Of a stretch of 64,000 bases of DNA, positions 54,412-63,700 are shown piece by piece; the first letter of the stretch is position 1, and each line of letters opens with the position of its first letter. The position numbers and the translations under genes are program-made. The notes beneath the pieces are model-generated. The model did not search any database and had not been told where the DNA came from. It saw nothing but the letters and a program-made list of their open reading frames with translations. The DNA is from Chloroflexota bacterium (lineage in GTDB: Bacteria > Chloroflexota > Dehalococcoidia > Tepidiformales > Tepidiformaceae): contig JAPOQN010000065.1 of the NCBI GenBank assembly GCA_026710655.1, positions 62,001 to 126,000 on the forward strand, in the 5' to 3' direction.

Positions 54412-54648
54412 TTAGGAGTCGGGGAAGGTGACGCAGGTGGTCGTGCTCTCGATGCCCTCGACCACGCGGATGTGCTGGCTGATGAGGGCCGGCACCTGCG
54501 TGATGCTGGGCGCTTCGATGACGGCCACGATGTCGTAGGGGCCCATCACCTGGTAGACCTCGGCGATGCCATCCACATTCTGCAGGGAGTCGAATACGCG
54601 CTGGGTCTCTGCCGGGTCGACGACGATGAGCACGAACGCCTTGATCAT
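54412..54648 (-). CDS. Stand-alone Lrp/AsnC effector-binding (RAM) domain protein
   Basis: The 78-residue product is a single RAM domain: IKAFVLIVVDPAETQRVFDSLQ, EVYQVMGPYDIVAVIEAPS and ISQHIRVVEGIESTTTC. It lacks the helix-turn-helix of full Lrp regulators. Such proteins bind amino acids and may modulate Lrp or enzymes. ATG at 54648 follows GGAGAAAGAG, ten bases after lepA, so they are co-transcribed. Confidence 0.88.
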   Translation of the reverse strand: MIKAFVLIVVDPAETQRVFDSLQNVDGIAEVYQVMGPYDIVAVIEAPSITQVPALISQHIRVVEGIESTTTCVTFPDS

Positions 54649-54657
54649 CTCTTTCTC

Positions 54658-56484
54658 CTAGTCCTCGCGTAGCTGCAGGACGGCCATGAAGGCCTCCTGC
54701 GGAATTTCCACGTTGCCGACGCGCTTCATGCGCTTCTTGCCCTCGGCCTGCTTCTCGAGCAGCTTCCGCTTTCGCGTTATGTCGCCACCATAGCACTTGG
54801 CGAGGACGTTCTTGCGCAGCGCGCGGACCGTCTCGCGGGCAATGATACGGCCACCGATCGCGGCCTGCAGGGGCACATCGAACATCTGCCGGGGGATGAG
54901 GCTGCGCAGCTTGAGCACCAGCGAACGGCCCTCGCGGGTAGCGTTCTCGCGGTGGGTGATGATGGAGAGGGCATCAACCACCTGGCCGTTCACGAGCACA
55001 TCGACCTTAACGAGCGCGGCGGCGCGGTAGCCCGCGGGCTGGTAGTCGAGGCTGGCGTAGCCGCTCGTGGAGCCTTTCAGGTTGTCGTAGAAGTCGACGA
55101 GTATCTCGGCCATGGGGATCTCGTAGGCGAGGAGCACACGCGCCTCGCCCGGGGCGAGGTCGTTCTCCGGCTCGAGGTACTCCATGCGCTGGAAGCTCCC
55201 ACGCCGGCTTGTGACAAGGTCCATGACCTGGCCGATGTGGCGGCTGGGCGTGACGACGTCGATGTTCGCCCAGGGCTCGCGGATCTCCTCGATGCGGGAG
55301 GGGTTGGGAAGGAGGGAGGGATTCTCAATGGCGACCACCTCGCCCGAGCTCAGCTCGACCTCGTACTCGACGCTGGGGGCGGTTGTAAGCAGGCCGAGGT
55401 CGTACTCGCGCTCCAGTCGCTCCACCACGATCTCCAGGTGCAGGAGGCCGAGGAAGCCGCAGCGGAAACCGAAGCCCAGCGCCGCCGATGACTCCGGCTC
55501 GTAGGCGAGGGAGGCGTCGTTGAGGGCGAGTCGCTCCAACGCCTCGCGCAGCTCCTGGTACTGGTCGGAGTCGGTGGGGTAGATGCCGGCGAAGACCATC
55601 GGCTTGGCCTGCCGGTAACCGGGGAGGGGTTCGGACGCGGGGGCGGCGGCAAGGGTGACGGTGTCGCCCACGCGGCAGTCGGCGACCTCCTTCAGGCCCG
55701 TCGCGATGTATCCCACTTCGCCCGCGGCCAGGCCCGCAAGGGGACTCAACGCGGGAGCGAAGATGCCGAATTCTAGCGGCTCGAAACTCTTGCCCGTCTG
55801 CATCAGGCGCAAGTCGGAGCGGCCTTGCATCTCACCTTCCATCACGCGCACGTGGGCGAGCACACCCTTATAGGCGTCGTACTTGGAATCGAAGATCAGC
55901 GCCTTGAGCTCGGCCGAGCGGTCGCCCGTGGGCGGAGGGACGCGCTCGCAGACGGCCTCGAGGATCTCGGCGATGCCGCTCCCCTCCTTCGCGCTCGCGA
56001 AGATGATCTCCTCGCTGGCGAATCCGATGACGCGCTCCAGCTCGTGCGCGACTCGTTCGGTTTCGGCGTGGGGCAGGTCGATCTTGTTGATGACGGGGAT
56101 GAGGGTGAGCCCCTGGTCGAGCGCCAGGTAGACGTTCGCGAGCGTCTGCGCCTCGATGCCCTGGGAGGCATCGACGACAAGGATGGCGCCCTCGCAGGCG
56201 GCCAGCGAGCGGGAGACCTCGTAGGTGAAGTCGACGTGCCCGGGGGTGTCGATGAGGTTGTACTGGTATTCCTCACCATCGGCGCCGCGGTAAGCCATGC
56301 GGGCGGCGGCGGCCTTGATCGTGATGCCCCGCTCGCGCTCCAGGTCCATGGTGTCGAGCACCTGGTCGGCCATGGCGCGCACGGCCACGGTCTCGGTCAC
56401 CTCAAGGAAGCGATCGGCGAGCGTCGACTTACCGTGATCGATGTGGGCGATGATGCAGAAATTGCGGATGCGGGACTGATCCAC
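54658..56484 (-). CDS. lepA: Elongation factor 4 (back-translocase LepA)
   Basis: The 608-residue GTPase has [20 protein letters not shown] (G1), [12 protein letters not shown] (G3) and NKIDLPHAE (G4), then domains II-IV and the unique C-terminal domain ending [20 protein letters not shown], which marks LepA against EF-G. It remodels stalled or mis-translocated ribosomes. GTG at 56484 starts it. A RAM-domain gene follows on the same strand. Confidence 0.97.
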   Translation of the reverse strand: MDQSRIRNFCIIAHIDHGKSTLADRFLEVTETVAVRAMADQVLDTMDLERERGITIKAAAARMAYRGADGEEYQYNLIDTPGHVDFTYEVSRSLAACEGAILVVDASQGIEAQTLANVYLALDQGLTLIPVINKIDLPHAETERVAHELERVIGFASEEIIFASAKEGSGIAEILEAVCERVPPPTGDRSAELKALIFDSKYDAYKGVLAHVRVMEGEMQGRSDLRLMQTGKSFEPLEFGIFAPALSPLAGLAAGEVGYIATGLKEVADCRVGDTVTLAAAPASEPLPGYRQAKPMVFAGIYPTDSDQYQELREALERLALNDASLAYEPESSAALGFGFRCGFLGLLHLEIVVERLEREYDLGLLTTAPSVEYEVELSSGEVVAIENPSLLPNPSRIEEIREPWANIDVVTPSRHIGQVMDLVTSRRGSFQRMEYLEPENDLAPGEARVLLAYEIPMAEILVDFYDNLKGSTSGYASLDYQPAGYRAAALVKVDVLVNGQVVDALSIITHRENATREGRSLVLKLRSLIPRQMFDVPLQAAIGGRIIARETVRALRKNVLAKCYGGDITRKRKLLEKQAEGKKRMKRVGNVEIPQEAFMAVLQLRED

Positions 56485-56600
56485 ACGCCCAGTGTATGGG
56501 CTGCCCGCGCTGCGAGCTTCATGAACGTGTCCGGCGGTCTCTAGGGGAGCCCCGTGCTAGTCTCGCGGCACAATCTCGCACCCCCAAAAGAGGACACACG

Positions 56601-57539
56601 ATGGCACGGAAGAAAGTCACGATCGTTGGCGCCGGCATGACCGGCGGCGCCATGGCGCAGCGGCTCATTGAGCGCGACATCTGCGACGTCGTCCTGCAGG
56701 ACGACCCCCAGTTCGCCAAGACGATGCACTTCGGCAAGGCGCTGGATGAGTCGCAGGCAGCCGCATGGAGCGGCTTCAGCGCCTCCATTAGCGCCACCGA
56801 CGGTTGGGAAGAGACGGCGGACTCTGACGTGGTGATCGTGACCGCGGGGGCGCCCCGCCGGCCGGGGATGAGCCGCGAGGAGTTGCTGAACAGCAACGCC
56901 GCGATCGTGCGCGCCAAGGTGGCGGATGCGGCGAAGGCCTCGCCGAACGCGGCGCTCGTCATCTTCTCGAACCCGATGGACGCGATGTGCCACGTCGCCC
57001 TTGAGGCGAGCGGCTTCCCGCGGGAGCGGGTCATCGGCCAGGGCGGTGCACTCGACAGCGCGCGCTACCGCCACTTCGTCTCCGACGCCTGCGGCGTCTC
57101 GCCACAGGACGTCCACGGCTACGTCATCGGCGGCCACACGGACACGACGATGGTGCCCGTCGTCTCGCAGACGCGGGTCGGTGGCGTGCCGCTGACGAAG
57201 CTCCTGCTGGCGGAGCAGATCGACGAGGTCGTGGGCCGCACGATGCGGGGCGGGGCGGAAATCGGGGAACTAATGGGCGTCGGCAGCGCCTACTACGCCC
57301 CTTCGGCGGGAACGATCGCGATGGTCACGTCGATCCTGCTGGACCAGCGCCGCCTGATGCCGTGCTCGACGCTGCACCAGGGCGAGTACGGGATCGAGGG
57401 CGTGTTCTCGGGCACGGTCGTGCAACTCGGCGAGGGCGGCATCCAGCGCACCTTCGAGCTGGAGCTGTCAGACGACGAACGCGAGCGCGTCGTTGCTGCG
57501 GCGGAAGCGACGAAGGGGCTGGTCGCGCAGCTGGACTAG
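56601..57539 (+). CDS. mdh: Malate dehydrogenase (LDH-like type)
   Basis: The 312-residue enzyme interconverts malate and oxaloacetate. It starts with the Rossmann loop VTIVGAGMTGGAMAQ, has the substrate loop TAGAPRRPGMSREELL with the two arginines that favour malate, the catalytic Asp-His pair in LDSARYRHF and GGHTDTTMVP. The GQGG before LDSAR replaces the more usual G-x-AG. ATG at 56601 follows AGAGGA. It is a single gene divergent from lepA. Confidence 0.92.
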   Translation: MARKKVTIVGAGMTGGAMAQRLIERDICDVVLQDDPQFAKTMHFGKALDESQAAAWSGFSASISATDGWEETADSDVVIVTAGAPRRPGMSREELLNSNAAIVRAKVADAAKASPNAALVIFSNPMDAMCHVALEASGFPRERVIGQGGALDSARYRHFVSDACGVSPQDVHGYVIGGHTDTTMVPVVSQTRVGGVPLTKLLLAEQIDEVVGRTMRGGAEIGELMGVGSAYYAPSAGTIAMVTSILLDQRRLMPCSTLHQGEYGIEGVFSGTVVQLGEGGIQRTFELELSDDERERVVAAAEATKGLVAQLD

Positions 57540-57548
57540 GGGGCCGGT

Positions 57549-57947
57549 TCAGCCCGCAGTCACGCGGGTCCAGGCGAGGCCATCGACGTGCTCGAAGTGG
57601 GCATCGGCGGAGACGAGCTCGGCGTCAGTCTCCACGGCATGCGCGGCGATCCAGATGTCGTTCGTGGGGATAGGTCGGCCCTTGGCGCGAAGAGCGGCGG
57701 CTATTCGGCCATAGCGTTCGGCTGTGCTCTGACCTACAGCAACCACCGACGTGCCAGGGGCGCGAAGGAACGCCTGGAGGCGATCCATGTTCGCCTCGAA
57801 GCGTGTTCCCCAGCGGAATCCATAGAGAAGCTCCCCGAGGACGATGACCGACAAGTAGACCTCTTCAGCTCCTTGCACGAACGCCGACACCTGGGGGTGG
57901 CCCTCAGCAGCCAGCCTGTATGCATTGGCATCCAGGAGGACCTTCAC
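57549..57947 (-). CDS. vapC: VapC-type PIN ribonuclease toxin
   Basis: The 132-residue toxin begins MKVLLDANAYRLAAEGH with Asp6, has Glu39 in VIVLGELLYGFRWG, Asp97 in IPTNDIWIAAHAVE and Asp115 in SADAHFEHV. The GELxxG and NDxWIAA blocks mark the FitB/VapC class. GTG at 57947 overlaps the antitoxin stop (GTGA); GTG at 57953 is an alternative. It differs in subfamily from the two other PIN proteins here. Confidence 0.92.
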   Translation of the reverse strand: MKVLLDANAYRLAAEGHPQVSAFVQGAEEVYLSVIVLGELLYGFRWGTRFEANMDRLQAFLRAPGTSVVAVGQSTAERYGRIAAALRAKGRPIPTNDIWIAAHAVETDAELVSADAHFEHVDGLAWTRVTAG

Positions 57948-58207
57948 TGCCACATCGACTCGTCGATGGTGTGAAAGAACTCCAGAGCCTCTTTCAGCTC
58001 AGCGGACTCCTCGGGAGCCATACTCCCGACAAAGTGGTCCAGCGACTTGCCGATCCTGCGGGGAGGGGAAGGCGACCCAGGAAGCTCTGCGGCCTTGTAG
58101 AGGAGCTTGCGGGCAGCCTCGTCCGGAGAGATGCCCTCCTCCTCCGCGATCCTGAGGAGACACTGGTACACCCTGTCATCCATGTCCCGGACCGTTACCT
58201 GGTTCAC
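57944..58207 (-). CDS. FitA/VapB-like antitoxin
   Basis: The 87-residue antitoxin starts MNQVTVRDMDDRVYQCLLRIAEEEGISPDEAARKL, the ribbon-helix-helix pattern of FitA antitoxins, then a tail ending ALEFFHTIDESMWQ that would fill the toxin active site. GTG at 58207 starts it. It forms a pair with vapC by a four-base overlap. Confidence 0.85.
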   Translation of the reverse strand: MNQVTVRDMDDRVYQCLLRIAEEEGISPDEAARKLLYKAAELPGSPSPPRRIGKSLDHFVGSMAPEESAELKEALEFFHTIDESMWQ

Positions 58208-58255
58208 GTCGCGCTGCCCCTGCGAGCTACATTGTAGCGAACAATGAACAGCCTG

Positions 58256-59632
58256 TCAGCCAGCCGCGGCGCGACGGAGGGCGGCGGCGGCTTCGCGGAC
58301 GCGGACGGGGGCGGTGCCGCCGATGGCATCGCGGGCGGCGAGGGCCGCGTGGACGTCGATGTCGAGGACGTCGGGCTGGAACAGGCCGCTGGCCGCGGTG
58401 TAAACCTCGAACGGGAGCTCGTGTAGCTCGCAGCGGCGCTCCTCGGCCTCGCGCACGAGGCCGCCGGTGACAGCGTGAGCCTCGCGGAAGGGCAGGCCCT
58501 TGCGCACGAGATAGTCGGCGATGTCGGTGGCGAGGGCGAAGCCGCCGGAGGCGGCGTCGCGCATGCGCGGCAGGTCGAACTCCAGGGCGGGGACCATCGC
58601 CGCGAAGATGCGGAGCGTGGGCACGACGACCGCGGCCGCGTTGAGGATGGCGGCCTTGTCTTCCTGGAGGTCACGGTTGTAGGCGAGGGGCTGGCCCTTG
58701 AGGTTCGTCAGCAGGTTTACCAGCTCGCCGAAGACGCGCCCGGTGCGCCCGCGGGCCAGCTCGGCGACATCGGCGTTCTTCTTCTGGGGCATCATGCTGG
58801 AGCCGGTGGCGAAGGCGTCGGGCAGGCGCACGAAGGCGAACTCGGCAGACGACCAGATCACGATCTCCTCGGCGAGGCGCGAGAGGTGCGCCTGCGCAAT
58901 GGCGCAAGCGGACAGGAACTCGATGGCGTAGTCGCGGTCAGCGACCGCGTCGAGGCTGTTGCGGGAGACGGCGTCGAAGCCGAGCTCGCGCGCGACCATC
59001 TCGCGGTCGAGGGGGGAGGGCGAGCCCGAGAGGGCGCCCGAGCCGAGGGGGAGCACATTCGCGCGGTCGCGGCAATCGCGGAAGCGGTCGCGGTCGCGCA
59101 ACAGCATCTCGCCGTAGGCGAGAAGGTGGTGCCCGAGCGTCACGGGCTGGGCGCGCTGGAGGTGCGTGTAGCCCGGCATGGGGTCGGCCGCATGGACCAG
59201 CGCGAGGTCGCAGAGCGCCTCGATGAGGCCCTCCGCGGCGGCGGCGGCCAGGTCGCACTGCTCGCGCACGAGCATGCGATTGAGCAGCGAGACCTGGTCG
59301 TTGCGCGAGCGGGCGGTGTGCAGGCGGCCGGCAGCCGTCCCGATGTCTTCGCGGAGGAGCACCTCGACGTGGGTGTGGATGTCCTCGAGCTCCGGGCGCC
59401 ACTCGACCTCGCCCGCGCGGAAGCGTTCGAGCACGCGGGCAAGGCCAGCGACGATCGCCGCAGCCTCGTCCCCGGGGATGATGCCGGTGGCGCCAAGCAT
59501 GCGCGCGTGCGCGACCGAGCCGGCGATGTCGTGCTCGTACAGGTCACGATCAACGCCCGCGGTGTAGTCGCGCGTGAGGTCGTCCATCGACCCCTCGAAG
59601 CGACCGCCCCAGGTCCGTTGTACTTCGCTCAT
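58256..59632 (-). CDS. argH: Argininosuccinate lyase
   Basis: ArgH splits argininosuccinate into arginine and fumarate. The 458-residue product has WGGRFEGSMDDLTRDYTAG, the HTARSRNDQ block, the PGYTHLQRAQPVTLGHH active-site histidine segment and the fumarase-superfamily signature GSSMMPQKKNADVAEL. ATG at 59632 lies behind GGAG. No other arginine gene is in the window. Confidence 0.97.
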   Translation of the reverse strand: MSEVQRTWGGRFEGSMDDLTRDYTAGVDRDLYEHDIAGSVAHARMLGATGIIPGDEAAAIVAGLARVLERFRAGEVEWRPELEDIHTHVEVLLREDIGTAAGRLHTARSRNDQVSLLNRMLVREQCDLAAAAAEGLIEALCDLALVHAADPMPGYTHLQRAQPVTLGHHLLAYGEMLLRDRDRFRDCRDRANVLPLGSGALSGSPSPLDREMVARELGFDAVSRNSLDAVADRDYAIEFLSACAIAQAHLSRLAEEIVIWSSAEFAFVRLPDAFATGSSMMPQKKNADVAELARGRTGRVFGELVNLLTNLKGQPLAYNRDLQEDKAAILNAAAVVVPTLRIFAAMVPALEFDLPRMRDAASGGFALATDIADYLVRKGLPFREAHAVTGGLVREAEERRCELHELPFEVYTAASGLFQPDVLDIDVHAALAARDAIGGTAPVRVREAAAALRRAAAG

Positions 59633-59712
59633 GGCTCCATTGTCGCGCGAAGGACCGCTGTGTCCTACCGAGCCTCGCATGGGGGCGAGACGGGGCCGCG
59701 TAGACTGCGGGC

Positions 59713-60519
59713 ATGGCGACCGATTCGAGTCCGGATCCCATCCCCGACGACCTGCGGCAGTTCGAAGCGCTGGAAGCGATCATCCGGCGCCTGCACGGCC
59801 CGCAGGGGTGCCCCTGGGACCGGGAACAGACGCACGAATCGCTGCGGCCCCACCTGCTGGAGGAGAGCTACGAATTGCTCGAAGCGATCGACTCGGGCGA
59901 GGCGGATTCCATCGCCGAGGAGCTGGGCGACGTGCTCCTGCAGGTGCTGATGCACGCAGCCGTGGCGGAGCGGCTGGGCGAGTTCGAGTTCGGCGACGTG
60001 TACGCGCGCATCGCTTCCAAGCTCGTGGCGCGGCATCCGCACGTGTTCGCCGATGCCACGGCGGAGACAGCGGAAGACGTACGCGAGAGCTGGGACGTGC
60101 TGAAGCAGAAGGAGCGGCCCGACCGGTCCCGCCTCGACGGGGTGCCGGCCACGCTGCCCGCGCTGGCGGAGTCGCAGACAATCCAGGGGCGCGCCCGGCG
60201 AGCCGGGTTCGACTGGCCCGACATCCAGGGACCGCTGGACAAGTTGTCCGAGGAGATTGCGGAGCTGGCCCTGGCCGAGACGGAGGCCGACCGGGAGGAG
60301 GAGTTCGGCGACGTGCTGTTCGTGATCGCGCACATCGCGGCGACAATGGGGGTCGACGGCGAGCAGGCGCTGCGCCGGGCGAACGGCAAGTTCCGGCGCC
60401 GTTTCGGACTGGTGGAGCAGTACGCCACGGAGCGATCGCTCGACCTGAACGAGATGGACATGGAGGGTCGGGACGAATTGTGGGAGCGGGCGAAGGCATC
60501 GGAGCGGGGCGAGTTGTAG
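59713..60519 (+). CDS. mazG: Nucleoside triphosphate pyrophosphohydrolase
   Basis: MazG removes pyrophosphate from canonical and aberrant NTPs and can lower (p)ppGpp. The 268-residue product has two MazG domains with EESYELLEAID...EELGDVLLQV near residue 55 and EEIAELALAE...EFGDVLFVIAHIA near 180, plus CPWDREQTHESLRPHLLEE. ATG at 59713 is clear. It is followed 56 bases later by the thioredoxin-like gene. Confidence 0.95.
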   Translation: MATDSSPDPIPDDLRQFEALEAIIRRLHGPQGCPWDREQTHESLRPHLLEESYELLEAIDSGEADSIAEELGDVLLQVLMHAAVAERLGEFEFGDVYARIASKLVARHPHVFADATAETAEDVRESWDVLKQKERPDRSRLDGVPATLPALAESQTIQGRARRAGFDWPDIQGPLDKLSEEIAELALAETEADREEEFGDVLFVIAHIAATMGVDGEQALRRANGKFRRRFGLVEQYATERSLDLNEMDMEGRDELWERAKASERGEL

Positions 60520-60575
60520 CGCCAGCCCGCCGCCGATAGGCTGACTCCATAGCGAACACGACGAGGGAGGCCACA

Positions 60576-61214
60576 GTGGCTCAGGCAACCGAATCCGTCA
60601 TCACGCGGGAGCGCTTCACGCAGGGCAAGACCTACGAGGAGTACATCGAGTCGGGCATCCGCAACCGCGAGCAGTTCGACGACAACTACGGGAAGCTGGT
60701 CATCAGCGAGGCGCAGCAGGCCTCCCTGAGCGACCTGTCATCGCAGCCGAACGGCCCCGACCACATGGTGATCATCGGCGAGGACTGGTGTCCCGACGTG
60801 TACCGGGGAATGCCGGTGGGCGTGCGCATCGCCGAGGCGCTCGGGATCGAGGTGCGCATCTTCGAGCGGGACCAGAACAAGGACATGATCGCCGAGTACC
60901 TGAAGGACGGGGAGTTCGAATCCATCCCCGTCTACGTCTTCTACAACGCCGAGCACATCGAGCTGGGCCACTTCATCGAGCGGCCGGCGCTCGCGAACGA
61001 GCAGATGGACCAGCTCTACGAAGTGCTCGGCGACATGCGCCCGGAGGCAATCGCCCAGCGCCTCGGCCACGAGCCCAGCGAGGACGAGATCCAGCAGGCG
61101 CGGGCGGAAGGGCGCGAGCGCTACCTGGAGTGGCAGCGCACGAGCGAGACGTGGGCAAACTGGCGCGTAGCAGCGGTGGACGAGGTGATCGAACTGCTTG
61201 GCGGAGCCAGCTGA
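60576..61214 (+). CDS. Thioredoxin-fold family protein with single active-site cysteine
   Basis: The 212-residue product has a thioredoxin-like core from about residue 60: DHMVIIGEDWCPDVYRGMPVGVRIAEAL, RIFERDQNKDMIAEYL and ESIPVYVFYN with the cis-proline. Only one cysteine (WCPDV) lies where CxxC would be, so a disulfide reductase activity is unlikely. It is similar to the Thioredoxin_9 type. GTG at 60576 starts it. Confidence 0.78.
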   Translation: MAQATESVITRERFTQGKTYEEYIESGIRNREQFDDNYGKLVISEAQQASLSDLSSQPNGPDHMVIIGEDWCPDVYRGMPVGVRIAEALGIEVRIFERDQNKDMIAEYLKDGEFESIPVYVFYNAEHIELGHFIERPALANEQMDQLYEVLGDMRPEAIAQRLGHEPSEDEIQQARAEGRERYLEWQRTSETWANWRVAAVDEVIELLGGAS

Positions 61215-61250
61215 CGGCTTCGGGAGGTTTCAAACTCGTTTCCCGAGTTG

Positions 61251-61280
61251 TTGTCGCGCGTGAAGGCGCTTCGTTATACT
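61251..61280 (+). promoter_or_regulatory. Promoter of tRNA-Lys
   Basis: TTGTCG (61251-61256) and TATACT (61275-61280) with an 18-base spacer lie 15 bases ahead of the tRNA-Lys 5 prime end, a fit for a strong housekeeping promoter. Confidence 0.7.
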
Positions 61281-61295
61281 CCGGCAGACCTTGGG

Positions 61296-61371
61296 GGGCC
61301 GCTAGCTCAATTGGCAGAGCAAGTGACTCTTAATCACTAGGTTGAAGGTTCGAGTCCTTCGCGGCTCACCA
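61296..61371 (+). tRNA. tRNA-Lys(CUU)
   Basis: Acceptor GGGCCGC pairs with GCGGCTC (one G-T pair), the anticodon stem GTGAC-TCAC region encloses loop CTCTTAA with anticodon CTT, and the T arm is GAAGG TTCGAGT CCTTC. Discriminator A and an encoded CCA complete the 76-base gene. Confidence 0.97.
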
Positions 61372-61416
61372 CTCCAGAGAGGTCTCGCCGGATGGTTCGC
61401 CATTTGGCCCAGGACC

Positions 61417-61498
61417 GGGGAAGTGTCGGAATTGGCAGACGAGCATGATTTAGGATCATGTGCCGCAAGGCGTAGGAGTTCGAATCTCCTCTTCCCCA
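61417..61498 (+). tRNA. tRNA-Leu(UAG)
   Basis: Acceptor GGGGAAG pairs with CTTCCCC, stem CATGA/TCATG encloses loop TTTAGGA with anticodon TAG, a leucine-type long variable arm follows (TGCCGCAAGGCGT), and the T arm is AGGAG TTCGAAT CTCCT. Unlike the other tRNAs here, the CCA end is not encoded; TGG follows the discriminator A. Confidence 0.95.
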
Positions 61499-61570
61499 TG
61501 GCCCCATGGGGGACCCGCCACTCGTCAGAGCGGGACGCAGGCAAATCCGAGTCAGGCGAAAGGGGGCGTC

Positions 61571-62555
61571 ATGGCGCTTCTTGAGGTAAATGATCTTCGG
61601 ACGTACTTCTACACGCAGGAGGGCGTCGTCAAGGCAGTTGACGGCACGTCCTACTCCGTAGAGGAAGGCGAGACGCTGGGGCTTGTGGGTGAGTCGGGCT
61701 GTGGGAAGAGCGTCTCGGCGCTTTCTATCCTGCGCCTGATCCCTTCGCCCCCAGGCAAGATCGTCTCCGGCGAAATCATGTTCCAGGGACGTGATCTGCT
61801 GAAGCTCGATGAGAACGAGATGCGGCGCATCCGCGGGAACGACATCGCGATGGTGTTCCAGGAGCCGATGACATCGCTTAATCCCGTGCTAACCATCGGG
61901 CGGCAGATCACCGAGTCGCTGGAACTCCACCAGGACCTCCGGGGCCGGGCCGCTCGCGAGCGCGCGGTCGAGCTGCTGGAGCTGGTGGGTATTCCCGCCG
62001 CCCGGAGCCGCATCGACGACTACCCGCACCAGTTCTCGGGGGGCATGCGCCAGCGCGTGATGATCGCGATGGCGATGAGCTGCAACCCGAAGATCCTGCT
62101 GGCGGACGAGCCCACGACGGCGCTTGACGTGACGATCCAGGCCCAGATTCTCGAGGTCATGGCCCGGCTCAGCCGCGAGTTCGGCACGGCGGTCATCATC
62201 ATCACGCACAACCTGGGCGTGGTCGCTCGCTACGCCGACCGGGTGAACGTGATGTACGCCGGCAAGGTCATCGAGCGGGCGGACGCGCATGAGCTCTACG
62301 CGAACCCGAAGCATCCCTACACGGTGGGTCTGCTGAACTCGGTGCCGCGGCTCGATGAGCTCCGGCAGGAGAAGCTGATCCCCATTGAGGGCCTGCCGCC
62401 CGACCTGGCGCACCTGCCAGAGGGCTGCAGCTTCTACCCGCGGTGCGACTGGCGCACGGACCAGTGCCTCGCACAGTATCCGGACACCGTCCAGGTGGAA
62501 GGCGAACACCAGACGGCCTGCTGGGAGTGGCAGAACGTCGGAAGGGAGCAGCCAG

Positions 62556-62572
<17 letters not shown>
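61571..62572 (+). CDS. oppD: Oligopeptide/dipeptide ABC transporter ATPase (DppD/OppD)
   Basis: This 333-residue ATPase powers peptide import. Walker A is GESGCGKS in [16 protein letters not shown], the ABC signature is FSGGMRQRV, Walker B is [14 protein letters not shown], and the C-terminal [14 protein letters not shown] is the cysteine cluster of the Opp/Dpp family. ATG at 61571 follows GGGGGC. The stop overlaps oppF. Membrane and binding subunits are not in the window. Confidence 0.94.
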
Positions 62573-63587
<1,015 letters not shown>

Positions 63588-63611
63588 CGCGCGGCTAACG
63601 GAACCGATGCG

Positions 63612-63645
63612 GAAGGGGTGGCCCATGGGCCACCCCTTCTTTATT
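63612..63645 (+). terminator. Intrinsic terminator of the opp ATPase operon
   Basis: A near-perfect 14-pair palindrome, GAAGGGGTGGCCC joined to GGGCCACCCCTTC, is followed by TTTATT. It ends the oppD-oppF transcript. Confidence 0.88.
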
Positions 63646-63700
63646 GCCGACCCGACAGACCTCATTGCCCTCTCTATTGATTGTCCTGTAGCATAGGGGC

